Below, piece by piece: positions 47,629-56,806 of a stretch of DNA of 64,000 nt. Below the pieces are notes generated by a model, which was not told the DNA's origin, did no database searches, and saw only the letters and a list, made by a program, of their open reading frames with translations. The stretch lies in NCBI RefSeq assembly GCF_002940665.1, contig NZ_MIGY01000001.1, positions 496,001 through 560,000 on the forward strand, written 5' to 3'. The stretch is from Xanthomonas arboricola (lineage in GTDB: Bacteria > Pseudomonadota > Gammaproteobacteria > Xanthomonadales > Xanthomonadaceae). The position numbers were made by a program, and so were the translations under genes. Every line of letters starts with the position of its first letter. Within the stretch, counting starts at the first letter, position 1.

Positions 47629-49560
47629 ATGGAACCCCACGCAGTGCAGGACAGCGCTCCCCACTTCGAATCACGCAGTTGGACTCAGCCTATGTCGCCC
47701 TCACACGATGCCACCGCCGTCTGCCGCCCGCGCTCCGGCCGCAACCTTGCGCGTGCCGCCACGACCGCATGGCTGCCTGCCGTTGCACAGATCGGGCTAC
47801 TGGTTCTGCTGACCCTGTACGCCGCCACGCTGCTGCCGGGCGGTCTCTGGGGCGGGTTGGGGCGCTTGCTACCGGCGCTGCTGGTGCTGGGCGCGGCAAG
47901 CGCCGGGCTGTGGTGGTGGCCGCGCCGTCGCAACGTCGCGCAACTGGAACAGATCCTCGGCACGGTGACGGCCATCGGTGACGGGCGCTTCCAGCGTCTG
48001 GATCTGCGCCATGCCTCCGGCGAGCTCGCGCCGGTGCTGCACGCCCTGCAGGCAACCCAGGACAAGCTGGGCATCCACATCGATGTGATGGAACAGGGCC
48101 TGCGCCATGGGCAGTTCGTGATCAAGGCGCTGGACGATCTGGACACCATGATCCGCATCGCCGACGACGACGGCCAAGTGCTATTTGCCAACCGCAAACT
48201 GCTCGCGATGCTCAAGCGGATCGAGCCGGATGTGCAGAGCTTTCGCCCCGGCTTCCATGCCGATGGCTTCGTCGGCGGCAGCATCGGCGACATCTATCCT
48301 GACAGCCAGGCCGCGATCGACCGCATGCGCGCATTGACCACCTCCGGGGCGGTGCGCGCGCCCTTCTTTGGCCGCCAGATCGACTTCGTCTACAGCCCGA
48401 TCATCGCCGCCGACGGCACCAAGCTGGGCACCATCGCGCAATGGATGGACGTCACCGCACAGGTCAACGCCGAGCAAGCGCTGATCCAGATCATCGATGC
48501 CGCCGCGGCCGGCGATTTCAGCCGGCGCATGCAGATCGACGGCATGGACGGCATGTTGCGGGCGCTGGCCCAGGGCATCAACCGCATCTACGACTCGGTG
48601 GAAATCCACCTGGCGGCGCTGGCACGCGTGATCGGCGCCATGGCAGAAGGCGACCTCACCCAGCGGGTGGACGGCGATGCGCACGGCATCTTTGCGCGTC
48701 TACGCGACGACACCAACCAGACCGTGACCCGGCTGACCGAGATCATCGGCGGCATCCAGGTCGCGTCGGACACGATCCGCCGCGCGGCGGTGGAAATCGC
48801 CGCCGGCAACACCGACCTGTCCGAGCGCACCGAGCAACAGGCGGCCAATCTGGAAGAAACCGCCAGCTCCATGGAAGAACTCACCTCCACCGTGAAGCAG
48901 AACGCCGACAGCGCGCTGCAGGCCAATCGGCTGGTGGTGGGCACCGGCGAAGTCGCGCACAACGGCGGCCAGGTGATGGACGATGTGGTGTCCACCATGG
49001 GGCAGATCAGCACCGCCTCGCACAAGATCGGCGAGATCATCGGCGTCATCGACGGCATTGCCTTCCAGACCAATATCCTGGCGCTCAATGCTGCGGTGGA
49101 AGCCGCCCGCGCCGGCGAACAGGGCCGCGGCTTTGCGGTGGTCGCCTCGGAAGTGCGCGCCCTGGCGCAGCGCTCGGCCGATGCGGCCAGGGAGATCAAG
49201 ACGCTGATCGCCGACTCCACCGGCAAGGTCGAACGGGGCTCGGGCCTGGTGCATCGCGCCGGCGCGACCATGCGCGAGATCGCCGGCTCGGTCAAACGCG
49301 TCACCGACATCATGAGCGAGATCACCGCCGCCAGCGCCGAACAATCCAGCGGCATCGAACAGGTCAACCGCACCGTCGCGCAACTGGACGAAGTCACCCA
49401 ACGCAATGCCGCGCTGGTGCAGGAAGCCACTGCCGCTGCGCGCAGCCTGGAAGAGCAGGCCGTGGAGCTGGCCGATGCAGTGTCGATCTTCCGCCTGCAG
49501 CCTGCGCACAGCGGCGAACAGAAGCTAGCGCGCGCAAGCTTCAAAAACGCGGCCGCGTAA
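47629..49560 (+). CDS. Methyl-accepting chemotaxis protein with PAS domain and no periplasmic sensor
   Basis: The 643-residue chemoreceptor has two membrane helices (about 48-67 and 78-95) separated by only about ten residues, so it lacks a periplasmic ligand domain. A PAS-like segment follows (IRIADDDGQVLFANRKLLAM near residue 175). Next is a HAMP-like region (GDFSRRMQIDGMDGML near 293 and AEGDLTQRVDGDAHG), then the MCP signalling coiled coil. Its tip is TNILALNAAVEAARAGEQGR near residue 481, the CheA/CheW contact. It probably senses an intracellular cue such as redox or a metabolite. Start is uncertain: ATG 47602, 47629 and 47692 are in frame. 47629 follows a GGAG at slightly long spacing. 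No che genes adjoin it. Confidence 0.88.
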   Translation: MEPHAVQDSAPHFESRSWTQPMSPSHDATAVCRPRSGRNLARAATTAWLPAVAQIGLLVLLTLYAATLLPGGLWGGLGRLLPALLVLGAASAGLWWWPRRRNVAQLEQILGTVTAIGDGRFQRLDLRHASGELAPVLHALQATQDKLGIHIDVMEQGLRHGQFVIKALDDLDTMIRIADDDGQVLFANRKLLAMLKRIEPDVQSFRPGFHADGFVGGSIGDIYPDSQAAIDRMRALTTSGAVRAPFFGRQIDFVYSPIIAADGTKLGTIAQWMDVTAQVNAEQALIQIIDAAAAGDFSRRMQIDGMDGMLRALAQGINRIYDSVEIHLAALARVIGAMAEGDLTQRVDGDAHGIFARLRDDTNQTVTRLTEIIGGIQVASDTIRRAAVEIAAGNTDLSERTEQQAANLEETASSMEELTSTVKQNADSALQANRLVVGTGEVAHNGGQVMDDVVSTMGQISTASHKIGEIIGVIDGIAFQTNILALNAAVEAARAGEQGRGFAVVASEVRALAQRSADAAREIKTLIADSTGKVERGSGLVHRAGATMREIAGSVKRVTDIMSEITAASAEQSSGIEQVNRTVAQLDEVTQRNAALVQEATAAARSLEEQAVELADAVSIFRLQPAHSGEQKLARASFKNAAA

Positions 49561-49590
49561 GCCGCCGGCATCCCAAATCACGAAATTACC

Positions 49591-49980
49591 GTAGGAGCGC
49601 ACCCGGGCGCGACGACGCTTTCCCGGTAACGCCACATCGCGCCCAGGTGCGCTCCTACACAAAGCAGGCATGCCCGTCCGCCATCTCAGATCCCGCACGC
49701 GGCCGACCAACACGCCGATCAGCCAGCCATCGTAGAAATCAGCGCGCTGTCGTAGAAGCGCACCTGGGCGCGACGACGCCTTCCCGGTAACGCCGCATCG
49801 CGCCCAGGTGCGCTCCTGCACAAAGCAGGCATGCCCGTCCGCCATCTCAGATCCCGCACGCGGCCGACCAACACGCCGATCAGCCAGCCATCGTAGAAAT
49901 CAGCGCGCTGTCGTAGAAGCGCACCTGGGCGCGACGAAGCCTTCCCGGTAACGCCGCATCGCGCCAAGGTGCGCTCCTAC
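49591..49980. repeat. 161-bp direct tandem repeat with nested palindromes
   Basis: Copies start at 49591, 49752 and 49913, exactly 161 bases apart; the third is cut after 68 bases. The first 68 bases of each unit form an imperfect palindrome with arms like GTAGGAGCGCACCTGGGCGC and GCGCCCAGGTGCGCTCCTAC around a TTCCCGGTAACGCC centre. The remaining 93 bases are nearly identical between the two full copies. The array fills the gap between the chemoreceptor stop and the stop of the convergent DCC-family gene. Confidence 0.93.
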
Positions 49981-49995
49981 GTCGGGCGGTGGGCG

Positions 49996-50391
49996 CTAGC
50001 CCAGAAACCGCTCGCGCTGCTCTGGGCTCGGCAGCATGCAATGGTCAGTGCGACCGAACCAGCGGTAGCGATTGCGTGCAATCAGGCGATAGCCGATGTC
50101 GCGCACGCTGCGCGGCACAACGCGCAGCACCGTGACCAGCCGCCAGAAGCCGCCCAGGCCGGCCAGCACCCGCACGATCGCATCGCTGTCGGTCCACGCA
50201 CCGCGGTCATCCACCAGCAGAAACGACAACGGGTCGTCCGGATCCAGGCCATGCTGCTGCAACAGCGCGCGCCCGGCCTGGCCCTGCATTGCGGCAAAGC
50301 GATAACGCCCGCGTCGATCGTGACGCAGTAGGAACCTGACCCAGCCATTGCACAGCAGGCACACGCCATCGAACACGATGGTCGCGGGCAC
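49996..50391 (-). CDS. DCC-family (YuxK-like) thiol-disulfide oxidoreductase
   Basis: The 131-residue protein (from GTG 50391) has the DCC motif DGVCLLCNGWVRFLL, with redox cysteines 11 and 14 in a CxxC arrangement, and RYRFAAMQG, FLLVDDRG and YRWFGRTDHCMLP. DCC proteins are thioredoxin-fold proteins of unclear role. The frame remains open upstream through a Pro/Glu-rich stretch (LEPSQLEPAHSKPSRVEPPG). A start further up (TTG or GTG near 50440-50510) overlapping the DUF4166 stop is possible, and I chose the GTG that puts the motif at the usual distance from the N terminus. It is last in the rluD-pgeF-DUF4166 series. Confidence 0.83.
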   Translation of the reverse strand: MPATIVFDGVCLLCNGWVRFLLRHDRRGRYRFAAMQGQAGRALLQQHGLDPDDPLSFLLVDDRGAWTDSDAIVRVLAGLGGFWRLVTVLRVVPRSVRDIGYRLIARNRYRWFGRTDHCMLPSPEQRERFLG

Positions 50392-50491
50392 CGCGCATGG
50401 CTGACGACCAGGCGGCTCCACGCGAGACGGCTTCGAGTGAGCAGGCTCCAACTGAGACGGCTCCAGCCCAGACACGTCAGCGAGCGCTGGA

Positions 50492-51016
50492 TCAGCGCGG
50501 TTCAAGCCAGCCCTCGTAGCGAATGAACGGGCCGACCAGCGGCAAGTGCACGTCGACCAGGAATCCGTAACGCCCGGCGTCGGCATGCTCGCGGCACCGC
50601 ACCTGCTCGAACCAGCGCGCGGGCAACGGGATCCAGCCCAATGCCCACACGCGTGTGGCCTGCCAGTACAGCGATTGCGCATCGGCGCGTAACGCGAATT
50701 CGAACCGCACCGCGCCCAACTGTTCGCGCAAGCCAGTGCCATCGCGCCATAGGCGCGAATGCATCGGCAGGCCGCCAAACCGCCGATGCCAGCGCTCGCC
50801 GGTCGCGTCGGCAAGAAACTCCACTTCGACCTCCACCTCGCCACTGCGCGGCAACCGGCTCAGCAACGCCAACAACGGGACCAGCGCATGCATGCCGCGT
50901 TGAATCTTTGCCCGTCCCACGAAGATCTGCCGCTGCTGCACCGAATGCAGCGCGCGCACCGGCGCAGGCAGCCGCGCAAACGCGTCCTGCCCCAGCACCT
51001 GCGCGAACAACGGCAT
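50492..51016 (-). CDS. DUF4166-domain protein
   Basis: The 174-residue protein starts MPLFAQVLGQDAFARLPAPV, contains RALHSVQQRQIFVGRAKIQR, VEVEFLADATGERWHRRFGG and ends VGPFIRYEGWLEP. This arrangement is that of the DUF4166 family, often found with DCC-family or SDR genes; no function is known. Its ATG follows the pgeF stop by two bases, so translation is coupled. Confidence 0.85.
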   Translation of the reverse strand: MPLFAQVLGQDAFARLPAPVRALHSVQQRQIFVGRAKIQRGMHALVPLLALLSRLPRSGEVEVEVEFLADATGERWHRRFGGLPMHSRLWRDGTGLREQLGAVRFEFALRADAQSLYWQATRVWALGWIPLPARWFEQVRCREHADAGRYGFLVDVHLPLVGPFIRYEGWLEPR

Positions 51017-51018
51017 GT

Positions 51019-51834
51019 TCAGGGCGCGATCCAGGCCAGCGTGGCCATGCGTCCGCTGCGGCGGTCGCGACGATGCGAGAAGAAGCGTTGCGGCTCGGAA
51101 ATGGTGCACAGCCCGCCGCCGTGGATGGCGCTGGCCGGTACACCCGCATGCTGCAGGCGCTGACGCGCCAAGGCATACAGGTCCACCCGCCAATGCCCCG
51201 GGCGGGTCGCAACAAATGCGCGTTGCGCCTGCGCATCGTGCGCGACAAAGGCGTCGAACACGTCTTCACCGATTTCATAAGCCTGTGGTCCAGCTGCCGG
51301 CCCCAACCATGCCATCATTTGCTGCGGCGGCGTGCGCATCGCCGCCACGCTGCGCTCCAGCATGCCGTCGGCCAGGCCGCGCCACCCTGCATGCGCGGCG
51401 GCCACTTCGCTGCCATCGCCAGCGGCGAGCACGACCGGCAAGCAATCGGCGGTGAGGATCGCCAGCACCACGCCGGGCACGGCGGTCAACGCTGCATCGG
51501 CGACCGGTTCCTGCGCACCTGGCGCGCCAGTGCTTGCTGCGTGCTGCTGTTCGCCGGGCGCGAGCACGGGCGCGTCGACACGCAACACCTCCACCCCATG
51601 TACCTGACGCAGCCACTGCGGGGTGCCGGGCAGTGCCAGCGCCTCGACCAGCAGCGCCCGGTTGCGTTCCACCTGCTCCGGCGCGTCGCCCTCGGCGCCG
51701 TTGCGGTTGCCGAGGTTGAGCGTGTCGAACGGCGCCAGCGAGCCACCCAGCCCATAACGCAACGTGGTCAGCGCATGGACGCGCGGCGGCGCCGGCCAGG
51801 CGGCGGGCAGCACGAAGGGGGCGGCGGTGGCCAC
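51019..51834 (-). CDS. pgeF: Purine nucleoside phosphorylase/laccase-domain protein PgeF (YfiH)
   Basis: The 271-residue YfiH-family protein (once called multicopper polyphenol oxidase) has the zinc ligands in RQVHGVEV (His79), TADCLPVV (Cys131) and AAHAGWRG (His148). Members phosphorolyse or deaminate purine nucleosides, and PgeF of E. coli corrects peptidoglycan by removing misincorporated serine. It starts with GTG, one base after the rluD stop; rluD-yfiH linkage is a widespread conserved pair. Thr/Ala-rich residues 95-112 form a small insertion. Confidence 0.9.
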   Translation of the reverse strand: MATAAPFVLPAAWPAPPRVHALTTLRYGLGGSLAPFDTLNLGNRNGAEGDAPEQVERNRALLVEALALPGTPQWLRQVHGVEVLRVDAPVLAPGEQQHAASTGAPGAQEPVADAALTAVPGVVLAILTADCLPVVLAAGDGSEVAAAHAGWRGLADGMLERSVAAMRTPPQQMMAWLGPAAGPQAYEIGEDVFDAFVAHDAQAQRAFVATRPGHWRVDLYALARQRLQHAGVPASAIHGGGLCTISEPQRFFSHRRDRRSGRMATLAWIAP

Positions 51835-51835
51835 G

Positions 51836-52831
51836 TCAGCGGCGTGCCAGCTCGGCGGCGCGTGCGCTGTCTTCGCGCAGCGCGGTCATCAGCCGCTGCA
51901 GATCGGCCGGCACCGGCGCGCTGGCGCGCACCGGCTCGCCGCTGACAGGGTGCAGGAATTCCAGGGTTTCGGCATGCAGCGCCTGGCGTTTGAAGGTGCG
52001 CAGCTCGTGCACCAGTTCGTCGCTGGCGCCCTTAGGCAGCTTGAGCGCGCCGCCGTACAGCGGGTCGCCGACGATCGGCGACTTCAGATGCGCCATGTGC
52101 ACGCGGATCTGGTGGGTACGCCCGGTTTCCAGCCGACATTCCAGCGCGGTGTGCGCGCGGAAGCGCTCGCGCAGGCGGTAATGGGTAACCGCATCGCGGC
52201 CATCGTCGCGCACCGCCATCTTCAGGCGATCGCGCGGATGGCGGTCGATCGGCGCGTTGGCGGTGCCGCCGGAGACCAGCGCGCCCACCACCACCGCCAG
52301 ATACTGGCGATGCACATCGCGTGCGGACAGCTGTTCCACCAGCGCCGTCTGCGCCTGCACGGTACGCGCCACCACCATCACGCCGCTGGTGTCCTTGTCC
52401 AGCCGGTGCACCACGCCCGCGCGCGGCACCGCTGCCAGCGCCGGGTCGCGGAACAGCAAGGCGTTGACCAGGGTGCCGTCCGGATTGCCCGCGCCCGGGT
52501 GCACCACCAGCCCGGCCGGCTTGTCGATCACCAGCACCTGGTCGTCTTCGTACAACACGCTCAGCGGGATGTCCTGCGGCGCGGCGTGGGTCTGGGTTTC
52601 CAGCACCACCTGCACCTGCACGCTCTCGCCGCCGCGCAAGGTGTCGCGCGGGCGCGCCATTTCCCCGTTCAGCAGCGCATCGCCGGACTTGATCCACTCC
52701 GACAACCGGGAGCGCGAGAATTCGGGGAACAGCTCGGCCAGCACCGCATCGAAACGCCGTCCTGCGGCGTTGTCGGGCACGATGGCCTGGCGGATGGACG
52801 GGTCGAGGGGTTCGGCAGATGGGTCGGACAT
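51836..52831 (-). CDS. rluD: 23S rRNA pseudouridine synthase RluD
   Basis: The 331-residue enzyme makes pseudouridines at 1911, 1915 and 1917 in helix 69 of 23S rRNA. An S4 RNA-binding domain (about 20-80, including [19 protein letters not shown]) precedes the RluA-type catalytic domain, with the catalytic Asp145 in [22 protein letters not shown] and LIVGDPLYG-like [11 protein letters not shown] follow. ATG 52831 (MSDPS) is preferred to a GTG four codons upstream. The gene is divergent from bamD; the same rluD/bamD divergent arrangement is conserved in many gammaproteobacteria. Confidence 0.95.
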   Translation of the reverse strand: MSDPSAEPLDPSIRQAIVPDNAAGRRFDAVLAELFPEFSRSRLSEWIKSGDALLNGEMARPRDTLRGGESVQVQVVLETQTHAAPQDIPLSVLYEDDQVLVIDKPAGLVVHPGAGNPDGTLVNALLFRDPALAAVPRAGVVHRLDKDTSGVMVVARTVQAQTALVEQLSARDVHRQYLAVVVGALVSGGTANAPIDRHPRDRLKMAVRDDGRDAVTHYRLRERFRAHTALECRLETGRTHQIRVHMAHLKSPIVGDPLYGGALKLPKGASDELVHELRTFKRQALHAETLEFLHPVSGEPVRASAPVPADLQRLMTALREDSARAAELARR

Positions 52832-52951
52832 GGACACAGGCACTCAGGCAAAAGCGGGAATTTGGGGGTCCGGGCGACGGGAGTCAGTCGCCGGACAGGC
52901 CACTAGGCTATCATCGCGCTCTCGTTTTCCTGATGCGTCCTGCCCAGACCC

Positions 52952-53833
52952 ATGATCCGACGGTCCACGTTTTCCGCGCCTGTGCGCCTTATTGCCCTCA
53001 TGCTGGTTATGGCGTTCGTCGTCACCGGCTGCCACCGCGGCGCCAAGGACAAGAATCCCGATGAAGGCATGCCGGTCGAGCAGCTCTACGGCAAGGGCCA
53101 CGGCTTGATGGAGAAAGGCAACTGGGCCGGCGCCGAAGCCAGCTACAAGCGCCTGATCGCCCAGTATCCGTACGGCCCGTACACCGAGCAGGCGATGATC
53201 GAAACCGCCTACGCCCAGTACAAGGCCGGCAAGCATGACGACACCGTGTCCAGCGTCGACCGCTTCATCCGGACCTATCCGACCCATCGCAACATCTCGT
53301 ATCTGTATTACCTGCGCGGGCTGGCCAACAGCAACCGCGACACGGTGTTCCTGCGCCGTGTGTGGTCGCTGGATCCGAGCCGTCGCGATCTGTCCTCGCC
53401 GCAGCAGGCCTACAACGACTTCAACACCGTCACCGACCGCTACCCGAACAGCCGCTACGCGCCGGATGCGCGCAAGCGCATGATCGAGCTGCGCGACGTG
53501 TTCGCCCAGCACGAGCTGGACAACGCGTTGTACTACCTGCGACGCAACGCCTGGGTCTCGGCGGCCGGTCGTGCCAACTACCTGCTGGAAACCTATCCGC
53601 AGAGCGCCTACCAATATGACGCGGTGGCGGTGCTGGCCGAGGCCTATACCCACCTGGGCAACAAGACCCTGGCCGCCGACGCGCGCCGCGTGCTGGAGCT
53701 CAACAGCCCGCAGCACCCGTGGCTGACCGGCAACTGGCCGAAGTATCCCTGGGCCATCCGCAAGCTCAACCCGTTCGCCGGCGAGAAGTCCGCCGCCACC
53801 GGTCAGCGCAACGCACAGATGAGCCGCGACTGA
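52952..53833 (+). CDS. bamD: Outer-membrane assembly lipoprotein BamD (ComL)
   Basis: The 293-residue lipoprotein is an essential part of the BAM machine that inserts beta-barrel proteins. It has a lipoprotein signal with box VVTGC (Cys27). TPR-like helical repeats follow: GNWAGAEASYKRLIAQYPYGPY, IRTYPTHRNISYLYYLRGL and DNALYYLRRNAWVSAAGR. Length is a little above E. coli BamD (245), with a Ser/Lys/Asn-rich C-terminal tail. ATG 52952 lies 120 bases from the divergent rluD start. A strong terminator follows. Confidence 0.96.
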   Translation: MIRRSTFSAPVRLIALMLVMAFVVTGCHRGAKDKNPDEGMPVEQLYGKGHGLMEKGNWAGAEASYKRLIAQYPYGPYTEQAMIETAYAQYKAGKHDDTVSSVDRFIRTYPTHRNISYLYYLRGLANSNRDTVFLRRVWSLDPSRRDLSSPQQAYNDFNTVTDRYPNSRYAPDARKRMIELRDVFAQHELDNALYYLRRNAWVSAAGRANYLLETYPQSAYQYDAVAVLAEAYTHLGNKTLAADARRVLELNSPQHPWLTGNWPKYPWAIRKLNPFAGEKSAATGQRNAQMSRD

Positions 53834-53856
53834 GATCATCAGGCGCTGGTGTGATG

Positions 53857-53885
53857 AAAAGGGGCCGCAAGGCCCCTTTTTGTTA
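53857..53885 (+). terminator. Rho-independent terminator of bamD
   Basis: AAAAGGGGCC / GGCCCCTTTT stem with a GCAA tetraloop and trailing T residues, 23 bases after the bamD stop. Confidence 0.92.
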
Positions 53886-54169
53886 GTGCGGCAATGCGGA
53901 TGCAGCAACACGCCTGCGGCGGTGCCGGCGCGCCGATTGCCGCAGGCGCCTGCGGTGCTCGACGACAGTGACGCCTGATCGACCGAGAGATCGGCCGTCC
54001 TGCGTTACTCGTACGTGTCCCGCCCTCCCGCAGCGGGTCACCCCTGTCTGCGGCAGCTGCGGGCATGTCGCCAGACCCGGCACTAGGTCACCGAACCGCA
54101 CCTGCGCGCTGCCTATACTCGGCCTGGAAGAGGATCCGACGCTCCGCTGGCGCCAACCCAGGAGGCCGC

Positions 54170-55156
54170 ATGTCCCGCTGCATCGTCCCGTTCGTGCTCG
54201 TCCTGTTGCTGGCGGCCATGGCCACCACCGCCACCGCAGCACCCATCGTCTACGGCGTCAACGCCCACGACAACCGCCCCGCCTACCCCATGGCCCAGGC
54301 CGAGGCCCGCTTCAAGCTGCTGGCCGCGCGCAATCTGCGCAGCTACCGTTTCGATGTAGACCCGCGCGACTACGCAACGCTGGATGTCCTGGTCCCGCTG
54401 GCGCGCAAGTACGGCATCACGCTGCGCCCGATGGTCTACCCGATGTCGCGCGGGATCGGCTACCAGCTGGCACGCCGCTATGCCGCCGACATCAAGGTCT
54501 GGGAGATCGGCAACGAACAGGATCTGGTACGCGCCGAGGCCGATGCGCGCATCGCGGCAATGACCACGATGTACCTGGGCATGCGTCAGGCCTCCAACGA
54601 ACTGGGCGCCGGCCTGCGCTTCACCATCAACATCACCGCCTGCAACAGCGACGACCGCAGCGCCGACGCACGCTGCCCCGGCGATCGCAATGGCTCGCTG
54701 TGGTTCCTGGCCAAGGCCAAAGCGGCCGGCTTCGACTTCGACCACATCAGCTTCCACTACTACGCCTTCCACCAGGATGCCGGCTACTGGGCCGAGTTGT
54801 ATCTGGGCCAGCTGCGCACCGCCGCGCAGACCTACCACACGCCGGTATTCTTCAACGAGCTCAACTGTGCGGAGATCTACACCGGCAATACCAGCGGCGG
54901 TGCCGAAGGCGACCGCGGCTGCTACGACAGTCTGGCGCAGCTGCTGCGCAACGTGCGCGCCAACTATGCCGACGTGGTGTCCGAAGTGAACGTCTACGAA
55001 TTGCTGGACCAGACCACCATCCAGGGCGCCGAAGGCCATTTCGGCCTGATGTACGACCTGGCGCGGCCCAAGCCCACCCTGGACCTGCTCGCCCGCTTCG
55101 CTCAAGCACCGGCCGCCGCAGCGGTGGCCGGTGCGCCGGGCGACCGACCGCAATAG
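54170..55156 (+). CDS. Exported clan-A glycoside hydrolase-like protein
   Basis: The 328-residue protein has a signal peptide (residues 1 to about 24, ATATAAPI) and then a TIM-barrel pattern. VYGVNAHDNRPAYP is at the N terminus; the acid/base-type motif VWEIGNEQDL follows near residue 110, and a second acidic motif VFFNELNCAEIY near residue 230. The paired Asn-Glu and Glu are typical of clan GH-A retaining glycosidases (GH5/GH39/GH79-like). Four cysteines suggest disulfides. Which plant or bacterial glycan it cuts is unknown. ATG 54170 is preceded by GGAGG. It is transcribed alone, convergent with nadE. Confidence 0.75.
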   Translation: MSRCIVPFVLVLLLAAMATTATAAPIVYGVNAHDNRPAYPMAQAEARFKLLAARNLRSYRFDVDPRDYATLDVLVPLARKYGITLRPMVYPMSRGIGYQLARRYAADIKVWEIGNEQDLVRAEADARIAAMTTMYLGMRQASNELGAGLRFTINITACNSDDRSADARCPGDRNGSLWFLAKAKAAGFDFDHISFHYYAFHQDAGYWAELYLGQLRTAAQTYHTPVFFNELNCAEIYTGNTSGGAEGDRGCYDSLAQLLRNVRANYADVVSEVNVYELLDQTTIQGAEGHFGLMYDLARPKPTLDLLARFAQAPAAAAVAGAPGDRPQ

Positions 55157-55165
55157 CCGGTCGGG

Positions 55166-56806
55166 CTACTGCCCGGAGTAGCCATTGGTGATCGGGTAAC
55201 GCCGCTCGCGGCCGAACGCACGCCGCGACACCTTCGGCCCAGGCGCGGCCTGGTGGCGCTTCCACTCGTTGAGCCGCACCAGCCGCAGCACGTGTTCCAC
55301 CGTATCGGCGGCATAGCCGGCCGCGACGATGTCATCGCGCGACTGCTCCTGGTCGACGTAGCGATACAGGATGCCGTCCAGCACATCGTATGGCGGCAGC
55401 GAATCCTGATCGGTTTGGTTGTCGCGCAACTCGGCCGAAGGCGGGCGCGAAATCACTGCCGGCGGAATCACCGGCGCCCCACCCACGGTATTGCGCCATT
55501 TGGCCAGGCCGAACACCTCGGTCTTGTACAGGTCCTTGAGCGGCGCATAACCGCCGCACATGTCGCCGTAGATGGTGGCGTAACCCACTGCGTATTCGCT
55601 CTTGTTGCCGGTGGTCAGCAGCAGCCCGCCGAACTTGTTGGACAACGCCATCAGGATCACGCCGCGGCTGCGCGACTGCAGGTTTTCTTCGGTGATGTCC
55701 GGCTGGGTGCCTTCGAACATCGGTCCCAGCGCGGCGAGCAACCCTTCGAACGCCGGCTCGATCGCGATGGTTTCCAGCCTGACGCCCAGCGCGCGGCATT
55801 GCTCGTCGGCCAGATCGTTGGACAGATTGGCGGTGTAGCGCGACGGCAACCGCACCGCGGTGACGTTGTCGCCGCCCAGCGCATCGACCGCCATTGCCAG
55901 CACCAGCGCCGAATCGATGCCGCCGGACAGGCCCAGCCAGACCTTGCTGAAGCCGTTCTTGCGGCAATAGTCCTGCAACCCACGCACCACGGCGCGCCAG
56001 GCCAGCGCGTCCATGCTCTCGTCGCCATCGTCCACCCACACCACCGGGGTGAAGCTGCGCTCGCCGGCGATGTAGTCCACCACCAGCCACTGATCGACGA
56101 AGGCGGCAGCGGCCGGATGCACGGTGCCGTCGCCATCGGCCACCACCGATGCGCCGTCGAACACCAGCGCGTCCTGGCCGCCGACCACGTTGAGATAGGC
56201 AATTGCCGCCCCGCTCTCGCGGGTGCGCTCGGCCAGCAGGGCATCGCGCTGGGCATGCTTGCCGCGCTCGTAGGGCGAGGCGTTGGGCACCAGCACCAGC
56301 TCGGCGCCGGCCTGCACGGTCCTGGCCAGCGGCTCGGCAAACCACAGGTCCTCGCAGATCACCACGCCCACCTGCACGCCCTTGACCGTCACCACGCAGT
56401 TGCCGCCATCCGGGTCCACGTCGAAGTAGCGGCGCTCGTCGAACACCGCGTAATTGGGCAGTTCGCGCTTGCGGTACGTTGCTTCGGTACGCCCGTCGCG
56501 CAACACGCTGGCGGCGTTGTAGACCACGCTGCCGGCGCTCTGCGGCCAGCCGACCACCGCCACGATCCCTTGCGTGCTGGCGGCGATGCGCGCCAGCGCT
56601 TCCTCGCAATGGGCGAGAAAGCCGGGCCGCAGCAGCAGATCCTCCGGCGGATAGCCGCTGATCGCCAGCTCGGGAAACAGCACGATGTCCGCATCGAACT
56701 CGTCGCGCGCTGCCGCGATGAAATCGATGATGCGGTCGGTATTGCGCGCCACGGCGCCGACCGGGAAGTCGAACTGCGCCATGGCGATGCGAAGCGTCTG
56801 GGACAT
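55166..56806 (-). CDS. nadE: Glutamine-dependent NAD+ synthetase
   Basis: The 546-residue enzyme performs the last step of NAD biosynthesis (deamido-NAD to NAD) with ammonia from glutamine. The N-terminal nitrilase-type amidase domain (about 1-255) shows the catalytic triad Glu46 (FPELAISGY), Lys113 (RKRELPNY) and Cys151 (VICEDLWF). The C-terminal synthetase domain has the pyrophosphate loop LSGGIDSA (about 293-300) and TGNKSEYAVGY. ATG 56806 (MSQTLRIAMAQ) is the family start. Gene order with sucCD upstream on the same strand is separated by a terminator and a 425-base gap, so it has its own promoter. Confidence 0.96.
   Translation of the reverse strand: MSQTLRIAMAQFDFPVGAVARNTDRIIDFIAAARDEFDADIVLFPELAISGYPPEDLLLRPGFLAHCEEALARIAASTQGIVAVVGWPQSAGSVVYNAASVLRDGRTEATYRKRELPNYAVFDERRYFDVDPDGGNCVVTVKGVQVGVVICEDLWFAEPLARTVQAGAELVLVPNASPYERGKHAQRDALLAERTRESGAAIAYLNVVGGQDALVFDGASVVADGDGTVHPAAAAFVDQWLVVDYIAGERSFTPVVWVDDGDESMDALAWRAVVRGLQDYCRKNGFSKVWLGLSGGIDSALVLAMAVDALGGDNVTAVRLPSRYTANLSNDLADEQCRALGVRLETIAIEPAFEGLLAALGPMFEGTQPDITEENLQSRSRGVILMALSNKFGGLLLTTGNKSEYAVGYATIYGDMCGGYAPLKDLYKTEVFGLAKWRNTVGGAPVIPPAVISRPPSAELRDNQTDQDSLPPYDVLDGILYRYVDQEQSRDDIVAAGYAADTVEHVLRLVRLNEWKRHQAAPGPKVSRRAFGRERRYPITNGYSGQ

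Noticed and set aside
49591-49980. CRISPR array
   Set aside because: Repeat unit is 161 bases with almost identical 'spacers' and contains palindromic elements; there are no short repeats with unique spacers and no cas genes.
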